64,000 nucleotides of DNA from JANRKF01 sp033763575 (GTDB taxonomy: Bacteria > Pseudomonadota > Alphaproteobacteria > Rickettsiales > SXRF01), in NCBI GenBank assembly GCA_033763575.1, contig JANRKF010000024.1, positions 94,336 through 158,335 of the forward strand. Reading direction: 5' to 3'. The notes under the pieces are model-generated. The model saw only the letters and a list, made by a program, of their open reading frames with translations. It searched no databases and was not told where the DNA came from. A program made the translations under genes and the position numbers. Numbering within the stretch: position 1 is the first letter of the stretch; each line of letters begins with the position of its first letter. Shown here one piece after another: positions 18,991 to 27,451 of this stretch.

Positions 18991-19323
18991 CTACTCCGAA
19001 TCCGTTGCAATCTTAAGCGCGCTGATTTCCTTACCGCTGCAAAGATCGATGTGAACCATTTCCAGCTCGCCGGGCGCTTTGGCAAAAGCAAGGCGCAGTG
19101 TTGAGCCTTCGATCGCCGTATCGACGATCTGCCCCCTGCCCTTCAGGTTCACCGCCCCACCCGGGCATTGTGCCGGAAGCGCCGAGCCGCTCGCGGCGAC
19201 GGAAGATGGCGGGCCTTTTATCTTCATCCACACCGCCGCGCCGACCACCAGGAAGCCCAGCACCAGCACGATACCCATAGAAATCACTAGCGTTTTGAGC
19301 GCATTTAGGTTTTTGTCCGACAT
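18991..19323 (-). CDS. Small membrane protein, DUF6476-like
   Basis: From the ATG at 19323 this 110-residue protein has one N-terminal membrane helix (residues 10-34, LVISMGIVLVLGFLVVGAAV) and a small periplasmic domain with two Cys residues. It matches the small protein usually found divergent from the RluA-family synthase in alphaproteobacteria. The much longer frame extending to 20292 is the antisense of rluD and is rejected. Its start codon touches that of rluD (CATATG, 19321-19326). Function unknown. Confidence 0.75.
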   Translation of the reverse strand: MSDKNLNALKTLVISMGIVLVLGFLVVGAAVWMKIKGPPSSVAASGSALPAQCPGGAVNLKGRGQIVDTAIEGSTLRLAFAKAPGELEMVHIDLCSGKEISALKIATDSE

Positions 19324-20310
19324 ATGGAATCCCCTGACACGAAAATACTGGTGGTTGAAGACGATGCGTCCGGCGAACGGCTGGACAAATTTCTTTCCTC
19401 CCGCTTGCCTGATTTCTCGCGAAGCCGCATCCAGGCGCTGCTTGCGCAAGGCATGGTCACGCTCTCGGGCAAGGTGATAGAGGATGCCGCGCAGAAAGTC
19501 AAACCGGCGCAACGCGTTACCCTCACCATTCCCGCCGCCACGCCGACCCACATGGTCGCACAGGATATCGCGCTCGATGTGGTGTATGAGGATGCCGACC
19601 TGCTGATCATCAATAAGCAGGCCGGGCTTACCGTCCACCCCGCGCCCGGACATCCCGATAATACGCTGGTCAACGCGCTTCTCGCCCATTGCGGCGATTC
19701 GCTTTCCGGCATCGGCGGCGTGTCGCGCCCCGGCATCGTCCACCGCATCGACAAGGATACCAGCGGCCTGCTCGTCGTCGCCAAGCATGACGTCGCGCAT
19801 AACGCGCTCTCCGCCCAGCTCGCCGACCGCAGCCTGTCGCGCACCTACCAGGCCGTCTGCTGGGGGAAACCCGCACCCGCCCACGGCACCGTCACCAGCA
19901 ATATCGGCCGCTCCCCCACCAACCGGCAGAAAATGGCGGTGGTGAAAACCGGCGGGAAACCGGCGGTGACACATTACCGGACGCTGGAGGATTTCGGCGT
20001 GGCATCGCTGGTGGAATGCAAGCTGGAAAGCGGCCGCACCCACCAGATCCGCGTGCATATGCTGCATCTGGGCCACCCGCTCCTGGGCGATCCGATCTAT
20101 GGGCAGGCAACCTCCTCGCGCCTTAAATCCGGCCAGTATAAAAACATGCCGGCGGAGATGCGCGAAGCGCTCATCGCCTTTGACCGACAGGCGCTCCACG
20201 CCATCCGCATGGGGTTCATCCATCCGAGAAGCGGCAAGCATGTCGAGTTCCACGCGCCGCTGCCGGAGGATTTCAAGAATCTCATTGAACAATTAAGCGC
20301 GGCGAAGTAA
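19324..20310 (+). CDS. rluD: 23S rRNA pseudouridine synthase, RluA/RluD family
   Basis: 328 residues. An N-terminal S4 RNA-binding domain (about 15-75) precedes the catalytic domain with HRIDKDTSGLLVVAK, where the Asp is catalytic, and the RTHQIRVHM motif. It isomerises uridines in 23S rRNA helix 69 if it is RluD. RluA and RluC are possible alternatives. The ATG at 19324 directly abuts the start of the divergent gene, so no separate leader exists and the mRNA may be leaderless or start inside the neighbour. Confidence 0.9.
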   Translation: MESPDTKILVVEDDASGERLDKFLSSRLPDFSRSRIQALLAQGMVTLSGKVIEDAAQKVKPAQRVTLTIPAATPTHMVAQDIALDVVYEDADLLIINKQAGLTVHPAPGHPDNTLVNALLAHCGDSLSGIGGVSRPGIVHRIDKDTSGLLVVAKHDVAHNALSAQLADRSLSRTYQAVCWGKPAPAHGTVTSNIGRSPTNRQKMAVVKTGGKPAVTHYRTLEDFGVASLVECKLESGRTHQIRVHMLHLGHPLLGDPIYGQATSSRLKSGQYKNMPAEMREALIAFDRQALHAIRMGFIHPRSGKHVEFHAPLPEDFKNLIEQLSAAK

Positions 20311-20318
20311 AAATCACC

Positions 20319-21743
20319 ATGCCTCATTCCTCCCTTTTCTTTACCGAATCCGCGCTTGATGAAAGCACCGCCGAGCGGCTGGTGCAGCAGGCATTATCGG
20401 GCGCTGACGATGGCGAGCTGTTCCTCGAATATAACCAGAGCGAGAGCCTGCATTTCGATGACCGGAAACTGAAAAATGCCAGCCTGAATGTGGCGCAGGG
20501 CTTCGGGCTGCGCTCGGTAATCGGCGAGATGAGCGCCTTTGCCCATTCCACCGATATCAGCGAGCAGGCGCTAAGGCGGGCCTCTGAAACGATAACCAGC
20601 ATCCAGCATCAGGGCGCGGCGGCGGAAATAAAACTGCCCGCGCCGGGCAAGGCGCATCAGCTCTATAACGGCGACAACCCCATTTCCGCTATTCCGTTCG
20701 AGAAAAAAATCGCCCTGCTGCAGGAAATCGACAGCTACCTGCGCACCAAGGATAACCGCGTGGTGCAGGTATCGGCCTCGCTTTCCGGGCAGTGGCAGGT
20801 GGTGCATATCATCCGCGCCGATGGCAGGAAGGCAAGCGATGTGCGGCCATTGGTGCGTATCGGCGTCAATGTGATCGTCGAGCAGGATGGGCGGCGCGAA
20901 TCGGGCAATGCCGGGGCGGGCGGTCGGGCGGCCTATACCCAATATATCAGCGGACCGGCATGGAAAAAACTGGCCGATGAGGCGCTGCGCACCGCGCTGG
21001 TGAATCTGGAATCCATCCCCGCACCGGGCGGCGAGATGACCGTGGTATTAGGCGCTGGCTGGCCCGGCATTTTACTGCACGAGGCGATCGGCCACGGGCT
21101 GGAGGGCGATTTCAACCGCAAGGGCACCTCGGCGTTTGCGGGGCTGATGGGCAAGCAAATCGCAAGCCTTGGCGTCACCGTGAAAGATGACGGCACCATC
21201 GAAGGGCGGCGCGGCTCGCTGAATGTCGACGACGAAGGCACGCCCACCCATTGCACCACGCTGATCGAGGATGGAATACTGGTCGGCTATCTGCAGGACC
21301 GGCAAAACGCCCGGCTGATGAACGCCGCCCCCACCGGCAACGGTCGCCGCGAAAGCTTCGGCCACCAGCCGATGCCGCGCATGACCAACACCTATATGCT
21401 CTCCGGCGACAGCTCACAGGAATCGATGATCGCCTCGGTGAAAAAAGGCGTCTATGCCGCCAATTTCGGCGGCGGGCAGGTCGACATCACCTCGGGCAAA
21501 TTCGTGTTCTCGGCCTCGGAGGCCTATTTGATTGAAAATGGCAAAATCACCCGCCCGATCAAAGGCGCTACCATCATCGGTAATGGCCCGGACTGCCTCA
21601 CCAAAATCCGCGCCATCGGCAACGATATGCGCCTCGACGACGGCATCGGCACCTGCGGCAAGGCGGGGCAAAGCGTTCCCGTGGGCGTGGGCCAGCCCAG
21701 CCTGCTCATCGAGGGGCTAACCGTGGGCGGAACAGCGGTTTAG
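20319..21743 (+). CDS. tldD: Metalloprotease TldD
   Basis: 474 residues with the zinc-protease motif HEAIGH at about residue 254 and the conserved GRRGSLNVDDEGTP and GNGRRESF segments. TldD works with TldE in trimming small peptides such as antitoxins and modified peptide precursors. It follows rluD by eight bases. Its TAG stop is the first triplet of a 7-base tandem array (21741-21773). Confidence 0.95.
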   Translation: MPHSSLFFTESALDESTAERLVQQALSGADDGELFLEYNQSESLHFDDRKLKNASLNVAQGFGLRSVIGEMSAFAHSTDISEQALRRASETITSIQHQGAAAEIKLPAPGKAHQLYNGDNPISAIPFEKKIALLQEIDSYLRTKDNRVVQVSASLSGQWQVVHIIRADGRKASDVRPLVRIGVNVIVEQDGRRESGNAGAGGRAAYTQYISGPAWKKLADEALRTALVNLESIPAPGGEMTVVLGAGWPGILLHEAIGHGLEGDFNRKGTSAFAGLMGKQIASLGVTVKDDGTIEGRRGSLNVDDEGTPTHCTTLIEDGILVGYLQDRQNARLMNAAPTGNGRRESFGHQPMPRMTNTYMLSGDSSQESMIASVKKGVYAANFGGGQVDITSGKFVFSASEAYLIENGKITRPIKGATIIGNGPDCLTKIRAIGNDMRLDDGIGTCGKAGQSVPVGVGQPSLLIEGLTVGGTAV

Positions 21744-21816
21744 TCTTTGGTCTTTAGTCCATGGTCTTTGGTCAGTAATACACACCAAAGACAAAAGACC
21801 ATCGACCAAGGACCAT
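21741..21816. repeat. Inverted pair of 33-base, 7-mer arrays
   Basis: The left arm (21741-21773) is built of units TAGTCTT, TGGTCTT, TAGTCCA, TGGTCTT. The right arm (21784-21816) is roughly its reverse complement. Together they form a long imperfect hairpin with a spacer of about 10 bases. The left arm supplies the tldD stop codon. Confidence 0.65.
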
Positions 21817-21883
21817 TTATGACAGTTATGTTACAGAACCGTGACGGTTCCGTGAAGATTGGCACCCCGCAGCCAATAAGCCT

Positions 21884-21912
21884 TTGCGCACCCTCCCCGT
21901 TTTATATATGAT
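21884..21912 (+). promoter_or_regulatory. Sigma-70-type promoter for the small gene
   Basis: TTGCGC (21884-21889) and TATGAT (21907-21912) are separated by exactly 17 bases. Transcription would start near 21919. Confidence 0.55.
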
Positions 21913-21952
21913 GAAACTGTAAGAAGAAACGAACCCAACGGGGATGACCAAT

Positions 21953-22144
21953 ATGAGTACAGATACATGCCATGGAATCGCGCAATTTACTGCCATCGGC
22001 GGCAATAGAGACGTTGCAGGATTGATTGCAAGCTATCTGGGTGGACTGGCCAGCCGGGGTACTTGTATCGAGGGAGCAATGCCTAATGGCCCGGGTCTGG
22101 CTGTAAGTATAGGTACTCCCAGCGCCGGAATAGGCCTCGCCTAG
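21953..22144 (+). CDS. Small Gly/Ala-rich protein, 63 residues, unknown
   Basis: The frame begins at the ATG at 21953 (GGGG nine bases upstream), with an alternative ATG at 21944. The product is Gly-, Ala- and Ser-rich, has two Cys residues and no charged cluster, and resembles no family I know. It has its own promoter (21884-21912) and a strong terminator (22169-22205), so this is a separate transcription unit of about 285 bases. It could be a secreted or modified peptide, or the transcript could be a regulatory RNA with no coding role. Confidence 0.45.
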   Translation: MSTDTCHGIAQFTAIGGNRDVAGLIASYLGGLASRGTCIEGAMPNGPGLAVSIGTPSAGIGLA

Positions 22145-22168
22145 CGAGAGAAATTCCTTTAGCTGTTG

Positions 22169-22205
22169 AAAAATAGAGGTAAGCTAAGTGCTTACCTCTA
22201 TTTTT
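22169..22205 (+). terminator. Strong rho-independent terminator
   Basis: AAAATAGAGGTAAGC pairs perfectly with GCTTACCTCTATTTT around the loop TAAGT and is followed by a T run. It closes the small gene's transcript and, because the stem is symmetrical, could also act on the other strand. Confidence 0.85.
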
Positions 22206-22261
22206 GCCGTTTACTTTACCCTGTATCCACGGTAGAGTGGGATATTCTTATCGGAGCGTAT

Positions 22262-22630
22262 GTGACCACGAAATGGGCGAATAATCCTGCTGGGGAAAAA
22301 CCCGATTTCAGCGAGCTTTTCAAAGAGCAGTACGCCGTGGTTCTCATGCGCGGTAAAAACTCCTTCGGCGACCATATTTACAGCTATATCAAAATTACCT
22401 TCGCCAACTTCAAGCGCATGTACGAGGAGATGGAGGCGAAGAAGCAATTCACCCCATCGGATTACGGCGAAGTGGTAGCCGCCGGCACGGGCGAACCCAC
22501 GGACGAAGTGAAAGCCGAAATCGCCGCGCAATATCCTATGCTCGATCAAAAACCCGCAAGCAGCAGCAGTAGCGGAAGCGGCGGAAGCGCGGCTGCACCC
22601 GTTGCCAAAAAAGCATGGGATGAGTATTAG
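22262..22630 (+). CDS. Hypothetical protein, 122 residues
   Basis: The GTG at 22262 is chosen because GGAG lies eight bases upstream. The frame's ATG at 22166 would fall before the terminator and is unlikely. The N-terminal 90 residues contain DFSELFKEQYAVVLMRGKNS, a compact soluble domain, and the tail is Ser/Gly/Ala-rich, ending AKKAWDEY. No signal peptide or known domain is seen. It lies between a terminator and a palindromic repeat, so it is probably monocistronic. Confidence 0.6.
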   Translation: MTTKWANNPAGEKPDFSELFKEQYAVVLMRGKNSFGDHIYSYIKITFANFKRMYEEMEAKKQFTPSDYGEVVAAGTGEPTDEVKAEIAAQYPMLDQKPASSSSSGSGGSAAAPVAKKAWDEY

Positions 22631-22633
22631 CTC

Positions 22634-22717
22634 TGTCATCCCCGCGTAGGCGGGGATCCATTCGCAAAAAAAATACATAATATAAGCGAATAGACTCCCG
22701 CCTACGCGGGAGTGACA
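22634..22717. repeat. REP-type double palindrome at the ubiD 3' end
   Basis: Two short palindromes (CCCCGCGTAGGCGGGG at 22640-22655 and CTCCCGCCTACGCGGGAG at 22695-22712) face each other, and the outer ends TGTCA and TGACA are inverted. The right one encodes the last residues (VTPA) and the TAG stop of ubiD, so the repeat has been used as coding sequence. It also lies where two convergent genes would need a terminator. Confidence 0.75.
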
Positions 22718-24177
22718 AAAATCTTCTCCCACATCGCATCCACTTTCTTCACCACATCCTCATCCATGCGAATTTCCTTGCCCCATTCGCGGGTTGTCTC
22801 GCCGGGCAGTTTATTGGTGGCGTCCAGCCCGACCTTGCCGCCGAGTCCGGAGACGGGCGAGGCGAAATCCAGATAATCAATCGGCGTATTCTCCACGCAG
22901 GTAATATCGCGCACCGGGTCCATGCGGGTACTCACCGCCCACATCACCTCTTTCCAATTCCTGCAATCAATATCGTCATCCACCACGATGATCCATTTGG
23001 TATACACAAACTGGCGCAGGAACGACCAAATCCCCATCATCACCCGCTTGGCATGGCCCGCATAAGCTTTTTTGATGGAAACCACCGCAATGCGATACGA
23101 ACAGCCTTCCGGCGGCAGGTAGAAATCCACAATTTCGGGGAATTGCTGCTGGAGAAGTGGGATGAACACCTCGTTCAGCGCCTCACCCAGCACGCTTGGC
23201 TCATCCGGCGGCTTGCCGGTATAGGTGGTGAGGTAAATGGGATTCTTCCGCGTGGTGATGGCGGTGATGGTGAAGACCGGAAACTTCTCCACCGAGTTAT
23301 AATAACCCGTATGGTCGCCATACGGCCCCTCGTCGCCATATTCATCCAGCGAAACGAAACCCTCCAGCACGATCTCAGCATTCGCGGGCACTTTCAGCGG
23401 AATGGTTTTGCAATCCACCAGCTCCACCGCCTTGCCGCGCAGGAGGCCAGCGTATTGATATTCGCTCATTGTGTCCGGTACCGGCGTGACCGCCGCCAGA
23501 ATCGTTCCCGGGTCGCAACCGATGACGGCAGCGGCGGGCAGCGGCTCGCGTTTCGCCTTACCCCAGCGCGCATGGTGCTGCGCCCCGCCCCGATGCTTCA
23601 GCCAACGCATCAACGTCTTGTTTTTGCCCAGCACCTGCATGCGGTAGATGCCTAAATTATAATTGTCCTCGCCCTTGCCGGTCGGCCCCTTGGTGACGAT
23701 GAGCGGCCAGGTGATGAGCGGCGCAGGTTCCCCTGGCCAGCAGCCCTGAATGGGCAGTTTCGATAGATCGATATCATCGCCCGTGAGCACGATTTCCTGA
23801 CAGGGGGCTTTGGAAACTGTTTTTGGCTTCATCGCCATGATGGTTTTGAGCAGCGGCAGCATGCCCGCCGCTTCTTTCAGGCTGCCGGGAGGTTCCGGCT
23901 GCTTCATGAAGGCCAGCGCCTCGCCCACTTCGCGCAGTTCTTCCGGCTTTTTCCCCATAGCAAGCGCCACCCGCTCCACCGTGCCAAAAAGGTTGATGAG
24001 AGCAGGCATGCTATGCCCAATGACATTCTCAAACAGCATCGCCGGGCCGCCAGTAGCAATCAGGCGTGTGCCAATCTCCGTCATCTCCAGATGCGGCGAG
24101 ACAGGCTCCGAAACGCGCACCAGCAATCCGCGCTTTTCCAGATCAGTAATGAAATCCCGGAGGGAAGAATAGATCAT
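22702..24177 (-). CDS. ubiD: UbiD-family decarboxylase (3-octaprenyl-4-hydroxybenzoate carboxy-lyase)
   Basis: 491 residues of the prFMN-dependent UbiD family. Visible features are the glycine-rich YNLGIYRMQVLGKN region and the catalytic acidic block SLDEYGDEGPYGDHTGYY. The length is normal for ubiquinone-pathway UbiD. It would decarboxylate the polyprenyl-hydroxybenzoate intermediate and needs prenyl-FMN from UbiX, which is not in the window. The C-terminal four residues and the stop come from a palindromic repeat. yceI ends about 10 bases upstream of the window position of its start. Confidence 0.93.
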   Translation of the reverse strand: MIYSSLRDFITDLEKRGLLVRVSEPVSPHLEMTEIGTRLIATGGPAMLFENVIGHSMPALINLFGTVERVALAMGKKPEELREVGEALAFMKQPEPPGSLKEAAGMLPLLKTIMAMKPKTVSKAPCQEIVLTGDDIDLSKLPIQGCWPGEPAPLITWPLIVTKGPTGKGEDNYNLGIYRMQVLGKNKTLMRWLKHRGGAQHHARWGKAKREPLPAAAVIGCDPGTILAAVTPVPDTMSEYQYAGLLRGKAVELVDCKTIPLKVPANAEIVLEGFVSLDEYGDEGPYGDHTGYYNSVEKFPVFTITAITTRKNPIYLTTYTGKPPDEPSVLGEALNEVFIPLLQQQFPEIVDFYLPPEGCSYRIAVVSIKKAYAGHAKRVMMGIWSFLRQFVYTKWIIVVDDDIDCRNWKEVMWAVSTRMDPVRDITCVENTPIDYLDFASPVSGLGGKVGLDATNKLPGETTREWGKEIRMDEDVVKKVDAMWEKIFVTPA

Positions 24178-24186
24178 GAAACGATG

Positions 24187-24771
24187 TTATGGTTTTTTTG
24201 CCGCCGCCGCCACGGTTTTTAATTTCACCAGCACCTTCACCTCGTCGGCCACCGAGGCGGTATCGTCCCAACCAATGCGGAAATCCTTGCGTTTCAACAT
24301 CGCCTCACCAGTGATGCTTGCGGCCTCGGGGCTGAATTCGTCCAGCGTAAACACCAGCACGACAGGAATAGTGACACCCTTCATGGTCAACGTTCCATGC
24401 GCTTCGTAGTTTTTCCCGCCGAGCGCGGTGAAGGACTGGGTAGAAAATGTAGCTTGCGGGAATGCTTTGACGTCTAGCCAGTCAGCTTTTGGAAGCATAT
24501 CTTTGGCCTCGTCATCACTTGCCGTGACGCTCCCCGTATCAATAATCACCTCCGCCTTGCTCGCCGGAAGCGCCTCCGGATGGAAGGCAATATGCGCAGA
24601 GAAGCTGGCAAACTCGCCGGCAATCACTGCCGTTCCCTGCTTCGCCTCGAAACGAAGCGTGCTTTCTTTGGGAATAATCTGGAAAGCAACCGGCGTAGGC
24701 GCGGCATAGGCAGGCGACAGGAAAAGCGCAAAAAATAATGATGGTAGTAATCGCGCAGATTTCATACTCAC
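24187..24771 (-). CDS. YceI-family periplasmic lipid-binding protein
   Basis: A 194-residue protein with a cleavable signal peptide (LFFALFLSPAYAAP) and the YceI lipocalin-like barrel, including STLRFEAKQGTAVIAGEFASF and the YEAHGTLTMKGVT strand pair. Family members carry polyisoprenoid lipids such as ubiquinone precursors or respond to acid and osmotic stress. It sits directly upstream of ubiD on the same strand, which fits a quinone link, though that is inference. Confidence 0.9.
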   Translation of the reverse strand: MSMKSARLLPSLFFALFLSPAYAAPTPVAFQIIPKESTLRFEAKQGTAVIAGEFASFSAHIAFHPEALPASKAEVIIDTGSVTASDDEAKDMLPKADWLDVKAFPQATFSTQSFTALGGKNYEAHGTLTMKGVTIPVVLVFTLDEFSPEAASITGEAMLKRKDFRIGWDDTASVADEVKVLVKLKTVAAAAKKP

Positions 24772-24784
24772 CTCTATCGTGAAA

Positions 24785-24871
24785 TGGTGCCCAGGAGGAG
24801 ACTCGAACTCCTACACTCTTGCGAGCGCTAGCACCTGAAGCTAGTGCGTCTACCAATTCCGCCACCTGGGC
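24785..24871 (-). tRNA. tRNA-Leu(CAG), CCA encoded
   Basis: Read on the minus strand it starts GCCCAGGTGGCGGAATTGG and has the anticodon stem CTAGC/GCTAG with loop TTCAGGT (anticodon CAG). The long class II variable arm and the T arm GGAG-TTCGAGT-CTCC are present, and the terminal CCA is encoded. It decodes CUG. Confidence 0.97.
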
Positions 24872-25089
24872 AACCCTTGCAAAATCCACATGTGGATTTT
24901 GTATCTCTACATCAAGAAACTTCCGCGATTTCCTGCCGGAAACCACATGAAGCTTGCTCAAGGCTGGCTCGCGCTCCTGCACTCACATCGCCATGAGTGG
25001 GATGGCTTACAGCCAGAGGGCGCATTTTGTCAATGCGCCTTTCATGGTTTTTGTTGAAGTTTGTGTTTATTCTGTCTTAATCGGTTGTT

Positions 25090-26037
25090 ATGGCACAGCA
25101 TAGCAGGATTATCACTATTGTCGGCGGCAGCGGGTTTGTAGGGCGTTACGTTGTCCAGCAACTGGCCCATGCCGGTTATCGTGTTCAGGTGATCTGCCGC
25201 AATCCGAACGCCGCGCTCGCGCTCAAAACTGCGGGCGATCCCGGGCAGGTCGTCCTCACCGCGGGCAATATCGCCAGGCCGGAGGCGCTTTCCGGCAAGC
25301 TTGCCGGGTCGTATGCGGTGGTTAATCTGGTCGGCGTCCTATTCGAAAATGGCGCGCAAAATTTCGCCGCATTACATGCAAAAAGCGCGGAAGCACTGGC
25401 AAAACTGGCTAAATCCGCGGGCGCGGCACGGTTCATCCATCTCTCGGCGCTCGGAGTGGATAAGGCCTTCGGAAGCGAATATGCCCGCACCAAGCTCGTC
25501 GGCGAAAAAGCGGTGACAGCCGCATTCACGGGCGCCACCATCCTCCGCCCAAGCGTCATTTTCGGGCCGGAAGATCATTTTTTCAACCAGTTCGCTGCCA
25601 TGCCCGCGCTACCGCTCATCGGCGGCGGGAAAACACGTTTCCAGCCGGTCTATGTCGGCGATGTGGCAAAAGCGGTGCTTGCCTGCCTCGAACAGCCGGA
25701 AAGCGCGGGACAGCTTTACGAGCTGGGCGGCGCGAAAACCTATAGCTTTAAGGCACTCATGGATTTTGTGCAGGAGGTATTGCGGGTAAAAAAACCGATG
25801 GTGAAGCTGCCGTTTGGCCTGGCGATGCTGGTCGCATTTTTTGCCGAAACGGCGTATAAATTGATTCCGCTGATACGCAGGCCGCTACTCACCCGCGACC
25901 AGGTGCGGCTGCTTAAATATGACAACGTAGTAAGCGCCGACGCCAACACACTGACCGATTTAGGCGTTACACCGCAACCACTGGAGACCATTGTTCCCCG
26001 CTACCTCGCACGGTTCAACCCCAAAAAAGGCTGGTGA
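25090..26037 (+). CDS. Complex I NDUFA9-like NAD(P)-binding protein
   Basis: A 315-residue atypical SDR with the N-terminal Rossmann loop IVGGSGFVGRYVV, followed by VNLVGVLFENGAQNF, RFIHLSALGVD and ILRPSVIFGPEDHF, typical of the NDUFA9 accessory-subunit family. A hydrophobic stretch (MLVAFFAETAYKLIPLI) near residue 250 may contact the membrane. In alphaproteobacteria such proteins are thought to assist complex I or quinone metabolism. gltD starts one base after its stop. Confidence 0.88.
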   Translation: MAQHSRIITIVGGSGFVGRYVVQQLAHAGYRVQVICRNPNAALALKTAGDPGQVVLTAGNIARPEALSGKLAGSYAVVNLVGVLFENGAQNFAALHAKSAEALAKLAKSAGAARFIHLSALGVDKAFGSEYARTKLVGEKAVTAAFTGATILRPSVIFGPEDHFFNQFAAMPALPLIGGGKTRFQPVYVGDVAKAVLACLEQPESAGQLYELGGAKTYSFKALMDFVQEVLRVKKPMVKLPFGLAMLVAFFAETAYKLIPLIRRPLLTRDQVRLLKYDNVVSADANTLTDLGVTPQPLETIVPRYLARFNPKKGW

Positions 26038-26038
26038 T

Positions 26039-27451
26039 ATGTTGAAATTCACCACAGAAGGGCAGCATTACCCGGAAGTAAAACCGGCCGGGTTGCGTAA
26101 AGATGATTTCGATGAAATTTACGCGCAGTTTGCAGCGCAGGAAGCGGCAAAACAAGCCTCCCGCTGCTCGCAATGCGGCATTCCCTTCTGCCAGATCCAT
26201 TGCCCGCTGCAGAATAATATTCCCGATTGGCTGAAGCTTGCCGCCGAAGGTCGGCTGGAAGAGGCGTATGCCATGTCTTCCGCCACCAATAATTTCCCGG
26301 AAATTTGCGGGCGCATCTGCCCGCAGGATAAATTATGCGAAGGCAACTGCGTCATCGAAAAGGATTTCGGCTCCGTCACCATCGGCGCGGTCGAGCGTTA
26401 CATTACCGAAAAGGCCTTTGAAAATGGCTGGGTAAAGGCCTCTAAACCGGCGCGGGAGAGCGGCAAAAGCATCGCCATCATCGGTGCCGGGCCTGCCGGG
26501 CTGGCGGCGGCCGATATGCTCCGGCGCGAAGGCCACGCCGTGCATGTCTATGACCGCTATGACCGGGTGGGCGGGTTGCTTATTTACGGCATTCCGAATT
26601 TCAAACTGGAAAAACATGTGGTGGCGCGCAGGCACGGGCTGCTTTCTGAGAGCGGCATTATATTCCACATGGGTGAATCGATCGGCACGACCACGAAGCT
26701 GGAAACATTACGCAAAAAACATGACGCCGTGCTGATCGCCACCGGCGTCTATAAGGCCCGCGAGATCGACCTTCCGGAGCATCACCTGCCCGGCATTTTC
26801 CCGGCACTCGAATATCTGACCGCCAGCAACCGCAAGGGCCTCGGCGACAAGGTGGGTGCATTCGATTCCGGCGAGCTCGACGCGAAGGGCAAGCACGTCG
26901 TGGTGATCGGCGGTGGCGATACGGCGATGGATTGCGTGCGGACCGCCGTGCGGCAGGGCGCCGCCAAAGTCACCTGCCTCTACCGCCGCGACCGCGCCAA
27001 CATGCCCGGCAGCGCAAGGGAGGTAAAAAACGCCGAGGAAGAAGGCGTGGAATTCGCGTGGCTGTCCGCCCCCAAAGCCTTCATCGGCAAAAAGAAAATC
27101 GAGCAGGTTTTAGTGCAGAAAATGCATCTGGGCCAGCATGACAAGGCCGGGCGGCAAAGCGTGATGGCGATCGATGGCGACACCGTCAACGTCAAAGCCG
27201 ATATGGCGATCATGGCGCTGGGCTTCGATGCCGAAGACCTCCCCGCCATGTTCGGCACACCGGAATTGAAACTCTCGCCTTACGGCACCCTCGCCGTCAA
27301 TACGCAGTTTGAAACGAGCCTGCCGAATGTATTCGCCGCCGGTGATATTGTGCGCGGCGCCTCGCTCGTCGTCTGGGCGATCCGCGACGGGCGCGACGCG
27401 GCAGCAGCCATTCACCGGAAGCTTGCGGTGCAAGCGAGGAAGGTGGCGTGA
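26039..27451 (+). CDS. gltD: Glutamate synthase small subunit
   Basis: 470 residues. The N-terminal Fe-S domain holds the Cys clusters CSQCGIPFCQIHCP and CGRICPQDKLCEGNC. Two Rossmann folds follow, for FAD (GAGPAGLAAADML) and NADPH (VVIGGGDTAMDCV). It feeds electrons from NADPH to GltB. The ATG at 26039 is used because the longer frame runs back into the preceding gene. Its stop overlaps the gltB start (TGATG). Confidence 0.96.
   Translation: MLKFTTEGQHYPEVKPAGLRKDDFDEIYAQFAAQEAAKQASRCSQCGIPFCQIHCPLQNNIPDWLKLAAEGRLEEAYAMSSATNNFPEICGRICPQDKLCEGNCVIEKDFGSVTIGAVERYITEKAFENGWVKASKPARESGKSIAIIGAGPAGLAAADMLRREGHAVHVYDRYDRVGGLLIYGIPNFKLEKHVVARRHGLLSESGIIFHMGESIGTTTKLETLRKKHDAVLIATGVYKAREIDLPEHHLPGIFPALEYLTASNRKGLGDKVGAFDSGELDAKGKHVVVIGGGDTAMDCVRTAVRQGAAKVTCLYRRDRANMPGSAREVKNAEEEGVEFAWLSAPKAFIGKKKIEQVLVQKMHLGQHDKAGRQSVMAIDGDTVNVKADMAIMALGFDAEDLPAMFGTPELKLSPYGTLAVNTQFETSLPNVFAAGDIVRGASLVVWAIRDGRDAAAAIHRKLAVQARKVA

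Noticed and set aside
19324..20292. Long minus-strand frame continuing the small membrane protein upstream through rluD
   Set aside because: It is antisense to a clear RluA-family gene. Only the last 110 codons (18991-19323) look like a protein, with a membrane helix right after an ATG.
24785..24871. tRNA-Leu(CAG) as the intact partner of the prophage attachment fragment
   Set aside because: Its anticodon and arm sequences differ from the fragment at 58131-58186, which comes from a CAA-anticodon tRNA.
24539..24982. 147-codon minus-strand frame covering tRNA-Leu(CAG)
   Set aside because: Its middle is a translation of the tRNA gene.
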